Assembly (NCBI GenBank): GCA_903845455.1
Contig: CAIMXN010000055.1
Location: 1 to 20,110 of the forward strand
DNA from: an uncultured beta proteobacterium
Lineage (GTDB): Bacteria; Pseudomonadota; Gammaproteobacteria; Burkholderiales; Burkholderiaceae
Reading direction: 5' to 3'
Length of the DNA stretch: 20,110 bases
Shown here: one piece after another, positions 8,070 to 15,736 of the stretch
Numbering within the stretch: the stretch's first letter is position 1
Layout of the letters: every line of letters begins with the position of its first letter
Made by a program: the position numbers and the translations under genes
Notes under the pieces: generated by a model
Databases searched by the model: none
The model's input: only the letters and a program-made list of their open reading frames with translations
What the model was told of the DNA's origin: nothing

Positions 8070-8273
8070 TTAGAGAGGTACCTTGGTCAACATATCACGG
8101 TCAGTCACGCCAGCGGCAACTTCGCGCAACGCAACAACTGTGGCTTTGTCTCTAGCCTCGACACGTGGAGAATGACCTTGAACCAATTGGCGAGCACGAT
8201 AAGTCGCAGCCAACACTAGTTCAAAACGATTAGGAATGGTTTTTAAACAATCTTCTACAGTAATACGGGCCAT
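8070..8273 (-). CDS. rpoZ: RNA polymerase omega subunit
   Basis: Encodes 67 residues, the usual length in Burkholderiales. Omega binds the beta' C-terminus, helps assemble core polymerase, and in proteobacteria forms part of ppGpp site 1. The sequence begins MARITVEDCLKTIPNRFELV and contains the conserved RARQL and ATVVALREVAAG segments. The frame is open further upstream to an ATG at 8300, but the family start is the ATG at 8273. A weak GTGAG element precedes it. It sits between gmk and spoT. Confidence 0.95.
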   Translation of the reverse strand: MARITVEDCLKTIPNRFELVLAATYRARQLVQGHSPRVEARDKATVVALREVAAGVTDRDMLTKVPL

Positions 8274-8318
8274 GCTGAACTCACTTAAATTTAGCTTCAA
8301 TACCTATAGGATAACTGA

Positions 8319-8954
8319 TTAGACCCCAAGGCGCCTTAAAAGCGCAGGATTGCGTGCCATGACGGGGCCTGAGCGCAGACGGCTGGCAGCAATAATATTT
8401 TGCAATTCGAGCAAGGCTTGATCAAAAAGGTCATTGATGACAATGTAATTGGCCTCATGGGCATGCTGGAGCTCTATATGAGCAGCTGCCACCCTGCGCT
8501 CAATCGTTGCTTCGTCATCCTGCCCTCTTTTGCGCAAACGCTCTTCTAGGGCATCAATCGAGGGCGGGAAGATAAAGATCCATTGCACAGAGGGAATGAG
8601 TTTGCGAATTTGTTGCGCACCCTGCCAGTCAATCTCCAGAAGCACATCGCTACCAGAGAACATCTGCGCTTCAATCCAGGTACGGGAAGTACCGTAAAAA
8701 TGCCCATGTACTTCTGCCCACTCTAAAAATTGACCTTGATTGCGTGCAGCGATGAACTCCTCTTTGTTAACAAAGCGATAGTTCACACCATCCACTTCGC
8801 CAGGTCGAGGTGCACGGGTCGTAGTAGAGAGAGATAACTTCAGACCAGGGTCGCTCTTTAATAGGGCATCCACTAAGGAAGATTTGCCTGCGCCCGATGG
8901 CGCAACAATCATCAACATGCTGCCTTGATAAGCGGTAGTGTTTTGACTAGTCAT
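8319..8954 (-). CDS. gmk: Guanylate kinase
   Basis: Encodes 211 residues and catalyses ATP + GMP to ADP + GDP, supplying GDP/GTP for nucleic acids and for ppGpp. The P-loop is APSGAGKSS at 18-26 (K24). The GMP-binding region has STTTRAPRPGEVDGVNYRF (about 43-61), and the lid/arginine region includes RLRKRGQDDEATIERR. The start at 8954 has no clear Shine-Dalgarno; M13 is a possible alternative, as the E. coli enzyme has a shorter N-terminus. It lies 18 bases after yicC and 45 bases before rpoZ, in the order found widely in proteobacteria. Confidence 0.95.
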   Translation of the reverse strand: MTSQNTTAYQGSMLMIVAPSGAGKSSLVDALLKSDPGLKLSLSTTTRAPRPGEVDGVNYRFVNKEEFIAARNQGQFLEWAEVHGHFYGTSRTWIEAQMFSGSDVLLEIDWQGAQQIRKLIPSVQWIFIFPPSIDALEERLRKRGQDDEATIERRVAAAHIELQHAHEANYIVINDLFDQALLELQNIIAASRLRSGPVMARNPALLRRLGV

Positions 8955-8972
8955 AAAAATAACTTAAATGAA

Positions 8973-9914
8973 TTACTCTAAATTTTGCACTTGTTCACGC
9001 ATTTGCTCAATCATGAGCTTGAGCTCTAAAGCAGCCTGAGTGCATTCCTCCGAAACCGACTTCGAACTCAGGGTATTGGCTTCACGATTAAGTTCTTGCA
9101 TTAAGAAATCTAACCTCTTGCCTACTGGACCTTTACCAGCTAAAGCAGTATCAACTGCCTGTAGATGAGTCTTAAGGCGTGCAAACTCTTCAGCAACATC
9201 AATGCGCACGGCATAGAGCACTACCTCTTGACGAATGCGTTCCATCAACTCCGTACCAGTCCCGCTGACACCTTTAGATTGCTCTTGAGCTGCCAATGCT
9301 TCTGCTAGGCGCTCAGAAAGTTTTTCTTGATATTGGGTGACGTACTCAGGCACCTTAGGTTCAATCACTTTGACAATCTCACGCATCTTGCCGGTGATGG
9401 TGCTCAATACACCTACCAGTGCTTTGCCTTCAGCCTGACGACTTTCGCTTAAAGCAGTTAAAGCAGCGCGCCCAGCTTCTACCGTGGCAGTCATCCAACC
9501 CTCTTCCTCACCACGCGGTTCAGAAACAATGCCCGGCCAACGCAGGATGTCAGAAATTCCCAGAGCTTGGGCTTTTGGAAAGGCTTCCTGCGCTTTTTCT
9601 TGGAGGGTATATAAAGCATCTAAGCGATCTTTATTGAGAGCACCTAAGGCATGGGGATTACTTTTAGCAGCCCCAGCGGCACCGGCATTCACACGCCAGG
9701 CAGCCCTAAACTCCACTTTTCCACGAGCAAGGCTGTGGGTCGCCATTTCTCGAAGGGCGGGTTCAGCCCCACGGCACTCGTCTGGCAGACGAAAACCCAA
9801 ATCCAGAAAGCGGCTATTCACAGCCCGACATTCCACTTGCAGATCAGCAACCACACCAGCTCCTAGGGAGACTTGGCGAGAAGCGCTGCCATAACCAGTC
9901 ATGCTCGATATCAT
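8973..9914 (-). CDS. YicC/YloC family endoribonuclease
   Basis: Encodes 313 residues (family about 290-310). It starts with the family signature MISSMTGYGSA and ends with the DUF1732 segment RLDFLMQELNREANTLSSKS in the last 60 residues. E. coli YicC has been linked to endonucleolytic RNA decay and works with PNPase on small RNAs; the activity here is inferred from the family. The two candidate starts are the ATG at 9914 and an in-frame ATG at 9902; the first matches the family. No Shine-Dalgarno is visible and a TACAAT box lies 6 bases upstream of 9914, so the message may be leaderless. It is first in the run to spoT. Confidence 0.92.
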   Translation of the reverse strand: MISSMTGYGSASRQVSLGAGVVADLQVECRAVNSRFLDLGFRLPDECRGAEPALREMATHSLARGKVEFRAAWRVNAGAAGAAKSNPHALGALNKDRLDALYTLQEKAQEAFPKAQALGISDILRWPGIVSEPRGEEEGWMTATVEAGRAALTALSESRQAEGKALVGVLSTITGKMREIVKVIEPKVPEYVTQYQEKLSERLAEALAAQEQSKGVSGTGTELMERIRQEVVLYAVRIDVAEEFARLKTHLQAVDTALAGKGPVGKRLDFLMQELNREANTLSSKSVSEECTQAALELKLMIEQMREQVQNLE

Positions 9915-9920
9915 AGGGAC

Positions 9921-9926
9921 ATTGTA
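9921..9926 (-). promoter_or_regulatory. Possible -10 box for the yicC-gmk-rpoZ-spoT run
   Basis: The minus strand reads TACAAT (5 of 6), with TTGGGC (3 of 6 to TTGACA) 17 bases upstream, in the 52-base gap between the divergent yicC and rph. The predicted start of transcription falls at or near the yicC ATG. Confidence 0.3.
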
Positions 9927-9966
9927 GATTCTTTATCGATCCAGCCCAAACTTAGGACTAAACCCA

Positions 9967-10698
9967 ATGAGCACCTCGAATGTCAGCCGCCCCAGCGGTC
10001 GTAATCCAAAACAATTGCGCCCTGTCACGATTACCCGCGCCTTTACCAAGCATGCGGAAGGCTCGGTCTTGATTGCCTTTGGCGATACCAAGGTGCTGTG
10101 CACTGCCAGCATCCTAGAACGTGTGCCGCCCCATAAAAAGGGCTCCGGCGAAGGCTGGGTTACTGCTGAATACGGCATGCTCCCCCGCTCTACCCATACC
10201 CGTAGTGATCGTGAAGCAGCTAAAGGCAAACAATCAGGTCGTACCCAAGAAATCCAACGTCTGATTGGTCGTGCCATGCGCAGCGTCTTTAATCTAAAAA
10301 CCTTAGGAGAGCGCACCATTCATTTAGATTGTGATGTCTTGCAAGCCGATGGCGGTACGCGTACAGCTTCTATTACTGGCGCCTATGTCGCCGCCCGAGA
10401 TGCAGTGAACCAATTACTGAAAAGTGGCGTTCTCACACAAGATCCGCTCATTGATAGTGTGGCAGCGATCTCTGTTGGTATCTACCAAGGTACACCGGTA
10501 CTCGATTTAGATTACCCAGAAGATTCTTCCTGTGACACGGATATGAATGTCGTCATGACTGGCAAAGGCGGCATGATTGAAGTACAAGGCACAGCTGAAG
10601 GCGCCACCTTCTCACGCGCAGAACTAACTGCTCTATTAGATCTGGCCGAGCAAGGGATTCATGATCTAACAAAGTTGCAGTTAGAGGCGCTTAAGTAA
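9967..10698 (+). CDS. rph: Ribonuclease PH
   Basis: Encodes 243 residues, full length (unlike the frameshifted rph of E. coli K-12). It is a phosphorolytic 3'-5' exoribonuclease that trims tRNA 3' ends and takes part in structured RNA decay, working as a hexamer. The PH fold spans nearly the whole protein: GSVLIAFGDTKVLCTASI (32-49), GWVTAEYGMLPRSTHTR (63-79), the phosphate-binding GGTRT (129-133), and the acidic metal-binding segment EDSSCDTDMN (185-194). AGGA at 9954-9957 precedes the ATG. It opens the rph-rdgB-hemW run, divergent from yicC. Confidence 0.95.
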   Translation: MSTSNVSRPSGRNPKQLRPVTITRAFTKHAEGSVLIAFGDTKVLCTASILERVPPHKKGSGEGWVTAEYGMLPRSTHTRSDREAAKGKQSGRTQEIQRLIGRAMRSVFNLKTLGERTIHLDCDVLQADGGTRTASITGAYVAARDAVNQLLKSGVLTQDPLIDSVAAISVGIYQGTPVLDLDYPEDSSCDTDMNVVMTGKGGMIEVQGTAEGATFSRAELTALLDLAEQGIHDLTKLQLEALK

Positions 10699-10717
10699 AT
10701 TAGTAAATCAGTAAATC
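10694..10717 (+). repeat. Triplicated 8-base unit after rph
   Basis: AGTAAATT, AGTAAATC and AGTAAATC follow each other directly. The first overlaps the rph TAA, which also creates TAA triplets in every unit. It looks like a replication-slippage duplication that spaces rph from rdgB. Confidence 0.6.
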
Positions 10718-10727
10718 ACCAACTCAG

Positions 10728-11321
10728 ATGATGCAAAAACTGGTTCTCGCTTCTAATAACGCTGGCAAGGTTCGAGAGTTTCAAGCCCTGCTAGCGCCAC
10801 TCGACTTTGAAGTGATCGCTCAAGGCGAGCTGGGCATTCCAGCGGCAGAAGAGCCTCACCATACCTTTGTTGAGAATGCCTTAGCTAAAGCACGCCATGC
10901 AAGTGCGGCAAGTGGTATGCCAGCATTAGCGGATGACTCTGGTATTTGCGCCCATGCCCTCAATGGTGCGCCAGGCGTTTACTCGGCACGCTACGCAGGT
11001 GAAGCTTGCGATGATGCTGCTAATAATCGCAAGTTGATTAAAGCCCTGAGTAGCAAAAGCAATAGAGGGGCTCACTATGTTTGCGCTTTAGTACTAGTCC
11101 AAAATACCAATGATCCCGAACCTTTGATTGTGCAAACCCGCTGGTATGGTCAGATTATCGAGCAAGCAAAAGGAAGCAATGGTTTTGGTTATGATCCTTA
11201 TTTCTTCATACCAGAGTTAGATAAAACCGCTGCGCAATTAGAGCCCACACAAAAGAATCTCATCAGCCATCGCGGACAAGCTTTGCGTGAGTTGATTGCG
11301 CAATTAAAAAGTCGTACGTAA
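10728..11321 (+). CDS. rdgB: dITP/XTP pyrophosphatase (RdgB/HAM1)
   Basis: Encodes 197 residues. It hydrolyses dITP, ITP and XTP to monophosphates so that deaminated purines are not built into DNA or RNA. Motifs: LASNNAGKVREF (7-18), the active-site ALADDSGICAHAL (67-79) with D70 matching the E. coli RdgB catalytic Asp, GSNGFGYDPYF (149-159), and the C-terminal SHRGQALREL (180-189). Either of the two adjacent ATGs (10728, 10731) could start it. Its TAA shares its last A with the hemW ATG (TAATG), indicating translational coupling. Confidence 0.95.
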   Translation: MMQKLVLASNNAGKVREFQALLAPLDFEVIAQGELGIPAAEEPHHTFVENALAKARHASAASGMPALADDSGICAHALNGAPGVYSARYAGEACDDAANNRKLIKALSSKSNRGAHYVCALVLVQNTNDPEPLIVQTRWYGQIIEQAKGSNGFGYDPYFFIPELDKTAAQLEPTQKNLISHRGQALRELIAQLKSRT

Positions 11322-12523
11322 TGGCGATTAATATTAGTCCCAATAAAATTACTCTCGCTGCACTACCGCCGTTAGCGCTGTACATTCATTTTCCGTGGTG
11401 TGAAAAGAAGTGTCCCTATTGTGATTTCAACTCCCATCAAATCAAAGATGCCACAGAAAGTAAAGGGAATGCGCAAGGCTTTGATGAAGCGCGTTATATC
11501 AAAGCACTTATCACTGATCTAGAAACAGAATTACCGCGCACCTGGGGACGGCAAGTTCACAGCATCTTTATTGGTGGCGGTACCCCTAGCCTGCTCTCGC
11601 CCAAAGGGATGGATGAATTACTCTCAGCCGTGCGGGCGCGCATCCATCTGGAACCTGGTGCTGAGATCACGATGGAGGCTAATCCTGGCTCGGTTGAGGC
11701 AGAAAAGTTTGCTGCCTTTGCCAAGTCGGGAATTAATCGCGTCTCCCTAGGCATTCAAAGCTTCCAAGATGGTCAACTCAAAGCCTTGGGACGTATTCAT
11801 AATGGGGTGGAAGCTCAAGGGGCAATCACCATTGCGCTCGAACACTTCAAATCTGTCAATATCGATTTGATGTATGGCTTACCGAATCAAAGCCTTGCTT
11901 TAGCTAAAGCCGATATTGAAACGGCGCTTTCTTTTCAGACCCCACATCTCTCGCTTTACAACCTCACACTTGAACCCAACACCTACTTCGCTAACTTTCC
12001 ACCCAAGCTGCCTAGTGAAGATGACATCGATGCGATCTTTGAGCAAAATCTCGCATTACTCACTGCAGCTGGCTACACCAGATATGAAGTCTCTGCTTAT
12101 GCCAAAAAAGATCAGGAGTGCAAACACAATCTGAACTACTGGCGCTTTGGTGATTACATCGGTATTGGTGCTGGTGCCCATGGGAAGATTTCTTTTCCGA
12201 ATCAAGTGACACGCCAAGTTCGCGAGCGCCATCCAGAGACTTATATGCAAGCTATGGAAACCAAAGGCCATGCCTTAATTGAATCACGTGAGGTGCTGGC
12301 TAAAGATCTGCCCTTTGAATTCTTACTCAATACCTTACGATTGACCGATGGCGTGCAGACAAAAACATTTAGCGAGCGCACTGGCTTACCACTCCACCTC
12401 ATTGCCAAGGGACTGCAAGCAGCAAGTGACAAAGGTTTGTTAGATCAAAATCCTAGCAAGCTCAAGGCAACGGCTCTAGGTTTACGCTATTTAAATAATC
12501 TGCAAGAAATGTTCTTAGATTAG
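11321..12523 (+). CDS. hemW: Radical SAM heme chaperone HemW
   Basis: Encodes 400 residues. The radical SAM cluster motif CEKKCPYC has C27, C31 and C34, followed by DFNSH. The SAM-binding IFIGGGTPS lies at about 83-91, and HNLNYWRFGDYIGIGAGAHG is the conserved HemW segment. The fourth Cys of the HemN type (CxxxCxxCxC) is absent, which separates it from oxygen-independent coproporphyrinogen oxidase, for which it is often misnamed. HemW carries heme to membrane hemoproteins. The start overlaps the rdgB stop by one base. It ends 23 bases from a convergent crotonase gene. Confidence 0.93.
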   Translation: MAINISPNKITLAALPPLALYIHFPWCEKKCPYCDFNSHQIKDATESKGNAQGFDEARYIKALITDLETELPRTWGRQVHSIFIGGGTPSLLSPKGMDELLSAVRARIHLEPGAEITMEANPGSVEAEKFAAFAKSGINRVSLGIQSFQDGQLKALGRIHNGVEAQGAITIALEHFKSVNIDLMYGLPNQSLALAKADIETALSFQTPHLSLYNLTLEPNTYFANFPPKLPSEDDIDAIFEQNLALLTAAGYTRYEVSAYAKKDQECKHNLNYWRFGDYIGIGAGAHGKISFPNQVTRQVRERHPETYMQAMETKGHALIESREVLAKDLPFEFLLNTLRLTDGVQTKTFSERTGLPLHLIAKGLQAASDKGLLDQNPSKLKATALGLRYLNNLQEMFLD

Positions 12524-12546
12524 ATTGGCAGCGAATAGTAGGAAGC

Positions 12547-13350
12547 TTATTTACCACTCCAGGTCGGTGGCTTGCCTTCCAGAAATGCGCTCACGCCATT
12601 GTGAAAATCAGTACTACCGTAACACTCTGCAATCAGATCGGTGCAATCCGGTAGATTATTTTTTAGTAAGCGCGCTAAAGTAAGCTTGCTGACTTTTTGT
12701 GTGATCGGCGCTAACTTTATGAGACGCCCAGCCAAATCGAGGGCAGCTTGCGTAAGCGCTGGTGAGTCGTGGGTGCTGAATAAGTAACCCTGTTTCAGCA
12801 GTTCAGTTGCAGAAATCATTTCTGCTAATAACAGCATGCGTTTCACGGGATGAATACCCAGGTGCGCAACCAGCCAAGCGACATTACCTGGAGATAGACA
12901 ATTGCCTAAGGTTTTTGCAATGGGTACTCCAAAGCGCGCATCATGAGTGGCGATCCTAAAATCACAACAGCTGGCAATGGCTAAACCTCCACCTACTGCC
13001 ATACCATCAATGACGGCAATCGTCGGTATAGGCAACATTGCCAAAGGGGTTAAATAATCATCAATCCCCTCTTCATAGGCAATGCCATCTGCGCCGCTTT
13101 TAAAGGAGGAGAATTGGGCAATATCACTACCCGAGACAAAAGACTTCCCACCTGCACCCCGCAAGATAGCCACACGCACTGCAGGTTTGAGTGCGAGGTC
13201 CTGACAAATGGTTTTGAGGCTTTGATACATCTCGACTGTCATCGCATTGCGTGCCGCCACATGATCAAAAGTCACATAGGCAATGCCATCACGGATTTCG
13301 CATAAGACTTGGGCAGTCTTAGGCACCGCTACTTTATCTACTCCAGCCAT
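12547..13350 (-). CDS. Crotonase (enoyl-CoA hydratase/isomerase) family protein lacking both catalytic Glu
   Basis: Encodes 267 residues, a full crotonase fold. The oxyanion-hole segments are present: KSFVSGSDIAQF (69-80) and GMAVGGGLAIASCCDFRIA (116-134). However, aligned to rat mitochondrial enoyl-CoA hydratase, the two catalytic glutamates are replaced: E144 (in GGGCE) is A124 and E164 (in QPE) is I144. Ordinary syn-hydration of enoyl-CoA is therefore unlikely, although CoA-thioester binding should remain. The true reaction is unknown; a hydrolase, isomerase, lyase or racemase of a CoA ester is possible. It starts 8 bases after the Bug-receptor stop, so the two are co-transcribed, beside a divergent CoA-transferase. 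Confidence 0.85.
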   Translation of the reverse strand: MAGVDKVAVPKTAQVLCEIRDGIAYVTFDHVAARNAMTVEMYQSLKTICQDLALKPAVRVAILRGAGGKSFVSGSDIAQFSSFKSGADGIAYEEGIDDYLTPLAMLPIPTIAVIDGMAVGGGLAIASCCDFRIATHDARFGVPIAKTLGNCLSPGNVAWLVAHLGIHPVKRMLLLAEMISATELLKQGYLFSTHDSPALTQAALDLAGRLIKLAPITQKVSKLTLARLLKNNLPDCTDLIAECYGSTDFHNGVSAFLEGKPPTWSGK

Positions 13351-13358
13351 AAAAAGAA

Positions 13359-14357
13359 TTACTCTGCTTTGATATTTAAGGTTTTAACCAAGCGCTGATA
13401 TTTAGCCAACTCTGCAGTCAAGAACACACTAAATGCCGCAGGTGTTGTGGGACCTTCAGGTTGCAAACCTTGTGAATCTAGCGTCTTCTTAATTTGGGGA
13501 TCGGCCATAGCCGCCTTGACTGCTTGATCAATCTTGTTGACTACAACAGGGTCCATGCCTTTGGGGCCCATCACAGAATACCAATTGGTCACATCAAATC
13601 CTGTGATACCTACTTCATTAAAGGTGGGGACATTTGGCAGGATAGCCAAACGCTTAGGCGTTGAAATCGCCAAGGCCTTGAGACTACCTTCTTTAATCTG
13701 CTGCAAATTGGGTGGCAAGGTATCAAAGTTCATGGTGATCTGACCCCCCAGCAAATCGATAATTGCCTGACCACTCCCCTTGTAAGGAACATGGTTCAGA
13801 GAAATACCAGCAATCTTGGCAAACAGTGCACCAGCTAAATGCTGAGTGCTACCAATTCCCGAAGATCCATAAGTCATTTGGTCAGGGTTGGCTTTAGCCA
13901 AGGCAATCAATTGCGCTACAGAGTTCACTGGCAATGAAGCCTTGACTACCAAGACATTGGGTACGTAGCCTAAGTAAGTAATGGGAGTGAAATCGGTGGC
14001 TGCGTTGTACGGCACATTAGGTAATACAAATGGTGCAATGGCATTGGAGTTTGAATGGCCCACCAATAAGGTATAGCCGTCTGGTGTCGACTTGGCAATT
14101 TGATCTGCTGCAATCGTTCCGGCTGCACCAGACTTATTTTCAATAATCACCGCCTGTCCTAAGACCTCCCCCATTTTGGGAGCAAGTGCACGCGCCACGA
14201 TATCCGTTCCGCCACCAGGAGCAAACCCAACAATCAAGCGAATCGGTTTAGTGGGATAGGCCTGCTGTGCAGAAGTAGAAAAAGATAGAGAGCACAGTCC
14301 AATTGCAACTGCCAGCGCAAAACGCTGTGAAACCCGATGGGTGGACTGAAAAATCAT
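13359..14357 (-). CDS. Bug-family periplasmic solute receptor (tripartite tricarboxylate transporter type)
   Basis: Encodes 332 residues. A signal peptide (hydrophobic 13-27) ends STSA/QQ, with likely cleavage after residue 30. The mature start YPTKPIRLIVGFAPGGGTDIVAR carries the hallmark APGGGTD loop, followed by VIIENKSGAAGTIA and the VPYKGSGQAIIDLLGGQI segment typical of Bug proteins that bind carboxylates. GGAG lies 5 bases before the ATG. No TctA/TctB membrane genes are nearby, which is usual for the expanded Bug family of Burkholderiales. The ligand is unknown. Placement beside the crotonase and CoA-transferase suggests a carboxylic acid whose CoA ester is processed by them. Confidence 0.9.
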   Translation of the reverse strand: MIFQSTHRVSQRFALAVAIGLCSLSFSTSAQQAYPTKPIRLIVGFAPGGGTDIVARALAPKMGEVLGQAVIIENKSGAAGTIAADQIAKSTPDGYTLLVGHSNSNAIAPFVLPNVPYNAATDFTPITYLGYVPNVLVVKASLPVNSVAQLIALAKANPDQMTYGSSGIGSTQHLAGALFAKIAGISLNHVPYKGSGQAIIDLLGGQITMNFDTLPPNLQQIKEGSLKALAISTPKRLAILPNVPTFNEVGITGFDVTNWYSVMGPKGMDPVVVNKIDQAVKAAMADPQIKKTLDSQGLQPEGPTTPAAFSVFLTAELAKYQRLVKTLNIKAE

Positions 14358-14470
14358 GGTATCTCCGTCAATGTTCTAGTTTTATAAAAGCAGATGCAAG
14401 GCAGTAGCTATCACCTATTGCTTGATATTATGAGCAGATTCATTCTAAACATATAAGAACAATAGAGACA
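14358..14470. promoter_or_regulatory. Divergent promoter region, Bug receptor / CoA-transferase
   Basis: These 113 bases must hold both promoters. On the minus strand TATAAA (14381-14386) is a candidate -10 for the Bug gene. On the plus strand TATAAG (14452-14457) is a candidate -10 for the CoA-transferase. Good -35 boxes at normal spacing are not visible for either. Confidence 0.35.
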
Positions 14471-15688
14471 ATGACGAAAACCCCTAGCTCCAAGCCACTG
14501 CCATTGGCTGGCGTGCGTGTCCTAGATGTCAGCCAAGTCATGGCTGGACCCTATTGCTGCATGCTTCTAGCCGACCTAGGGGCAGATGTGATCAAAATCG
14601 AGCCTCCTGGCACCGGAGACCAAACGCGTGGTGCTATGGGATTCAAAATGAAGGGTCCTGACAGCATGGGCTTTTTGAACATGAATCGTAATAAACGCAG
14701 CATTCACCTCAATCTCAAAAGTAAAGCTGGCAAAGAAGTCTTTTTCAAACTCGTTAAGACTGCTGACATCTTGGTAGAGAACTATCGCCCTGGCGTCATG
14801 AAAAAGCTGGGAATCGACTACCCATCCTTAAAAGAAATGAATCCTGGTTTGGTCTATGCCAGCATCTCTGGTTTTGGTCAAACCGGACCTTGGGCTGATA
14901 GGCCAGGTTTTGATCTCATGGCACAAGCCATGTCCGGTGTCATGAGTGTGACTGGCTACCCAGATGGACCACCAGTCAAAGCCGGCGTTCCCGTAGCAGA
15001 CATTGGTTGTGCTCTTTTTGCTGTCTACGGCATTCTCTCTGCCTACATTGGGAAAACCAAATCAGGTGAAGGTCAATTTATAGATGCCTCGCTCTTTGAT
15101 TCTGCCTTGGCGTTTTCAGTTTGGGATACTGCGCAGTATTGGGGTACGGGTGTTGAGCCCTATAAGCTTGGCACTGCTAATCATATGAGCGCTCCCTATC
15201 AAGCGATGCAAGCAGCTGATGGCTACTTTGTCATGGGTGCGACTAACCAAAAGCTTTGGAAGCTACTCTGCGACAAAATAGAGCGGACTGAACTCTTTGA
15301 GGATGCGCGCTTTAAAACCAATCCACTGCGCCTGGCAAATCGACTTGAGCTTGCAGTTGAATTGGAGAAAAGTTTTGTCAGTAAAACGAGTGCTGAGTGG
15401 GTTGATCTTTTATTGGTTGCCGGCATTCCGGCCGGACCGATCAATACTTATCCGCAAGCCTTTGATAGCGAGCATGGCAAGCATCGTCAAATGCGCATGG
15501 AAATTGACCACCCCATCGAAGGTAAAGTTCCTAATATTGGTTTTGCCGTCAAATTGAGTGCTACCCCTCAACAAGTCAGAAGGCATCCACCCCTTCTGGG
15601 AGAGCACACCGGTGAACTCTTAGAAGAACTGGGTATTGCTGGGAATGAACTCAAGGCCCTAGAAGAAGCAGGCGCCTTTTTACCTTAA
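14471..15688 (+). CDS. Family III CoA-transferase (CaiB/BaiF type)
   Basis: Encodes 405 residues, the normal family length. It moves CoA between an acyl-CoA donor and a free carboxylic acid through an aspartyl-CoA anhydride. The N-terminal PLAGVRVLDVSQVMAGPYC and LADLGADVIKIEPP are the family signature. NKRSIHLNLKSKAGKE and the LVENYRPGVMKKLG segment follow. RPGFDLMAQAMSG places the catalytic Asp at D148. GEHTGELLEELG closes the C-terminus. The substrate cannot be read from the sequence. It is divergent from the Bug receptor/crotonase pair, with which it probably forms a small carboxylate-activation module. Confidence 0.9.
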   Translation: MTKTPSSKPLPLAGVRVLDVSQVMAGPYCCMLLADLGADVIKIEPPGTGDQTRGAMGFKMKGPDSMGFLNMNRNKRSIHLNLKSKAGKEVFFKLVKTADILVENYRPGVMKKLGIDYPSLKEMNPGLVYASISGFGQTGPWADRPGFDLMAQAMSGVMSVTGYPDGPPVKAGVPVADIGCALFAVYGILSAYIGKTKSGEGQFIDASLFDSALAFSVWDTAQYWGTGVEPYKLGTANHMSAPYQAMQAADGYFVMGATNQKLWKLLCDKIERTELFEDARFKTNPLRLANRLELAVELEKSFVSKTSAEWVDLLLVAGIPAGPINTYPQAFDSEHGKHRQMRMEIDHPIEGKVPNIGFAVKLSATPQQVRRHPPLLGEHTGELLEELGIAGNELKALEEAGAFLP

Positions 15689-15701
15689 GCCTGCAAGCAT
15701 G

Positions 15702-15729
15702 ATGACTGCTGACTTACTTCAGCAGTCAT
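15702..15729. terminator. Perfect 11-bp inverted repeat between convergent genes
   Basis: ATGACTGCTGA (15702-15712) and TCAGCAGTCAT (15719-15729) are exact inverted copies around a 6-base loop. They fill the 48-base gap between the CoA-transferase and the EAL protein genes. The position suits a bidirectional terminator, but neither side has a T-run, so termination by this hairpin alone is uncertain. Confidence 0.5.
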
Positions 15730-15736
15730 TGCAGCA

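Noticed and set aside
8274..8300. Longer rpoZ starting at the ATG at 8300
   Set aside because: Adds nine residues absent from the omega family, whose N-terminus MARITVEDCL begins at 8273.
9419..9894. Plus-strand ORFs over yicC
   Set aside because: Three overlapping frames antisense to a conserved gene, with no ribosome binding site or known motif.
9933..10319. Minus-strand ORF of 128 residues over rph
   Set aside because: It is an antisense shadow of the well-supported RNase PH gene and has no recognisable motif.
11321..12523. Calling the radical SAM gene hemN (coproporphyrinogen oxidase)
   Set aside because: The cluster motif has only the three CxxxCxxC cysteines followed by DFNSH, the HemW pattern, without the fourth Cys of HemN.
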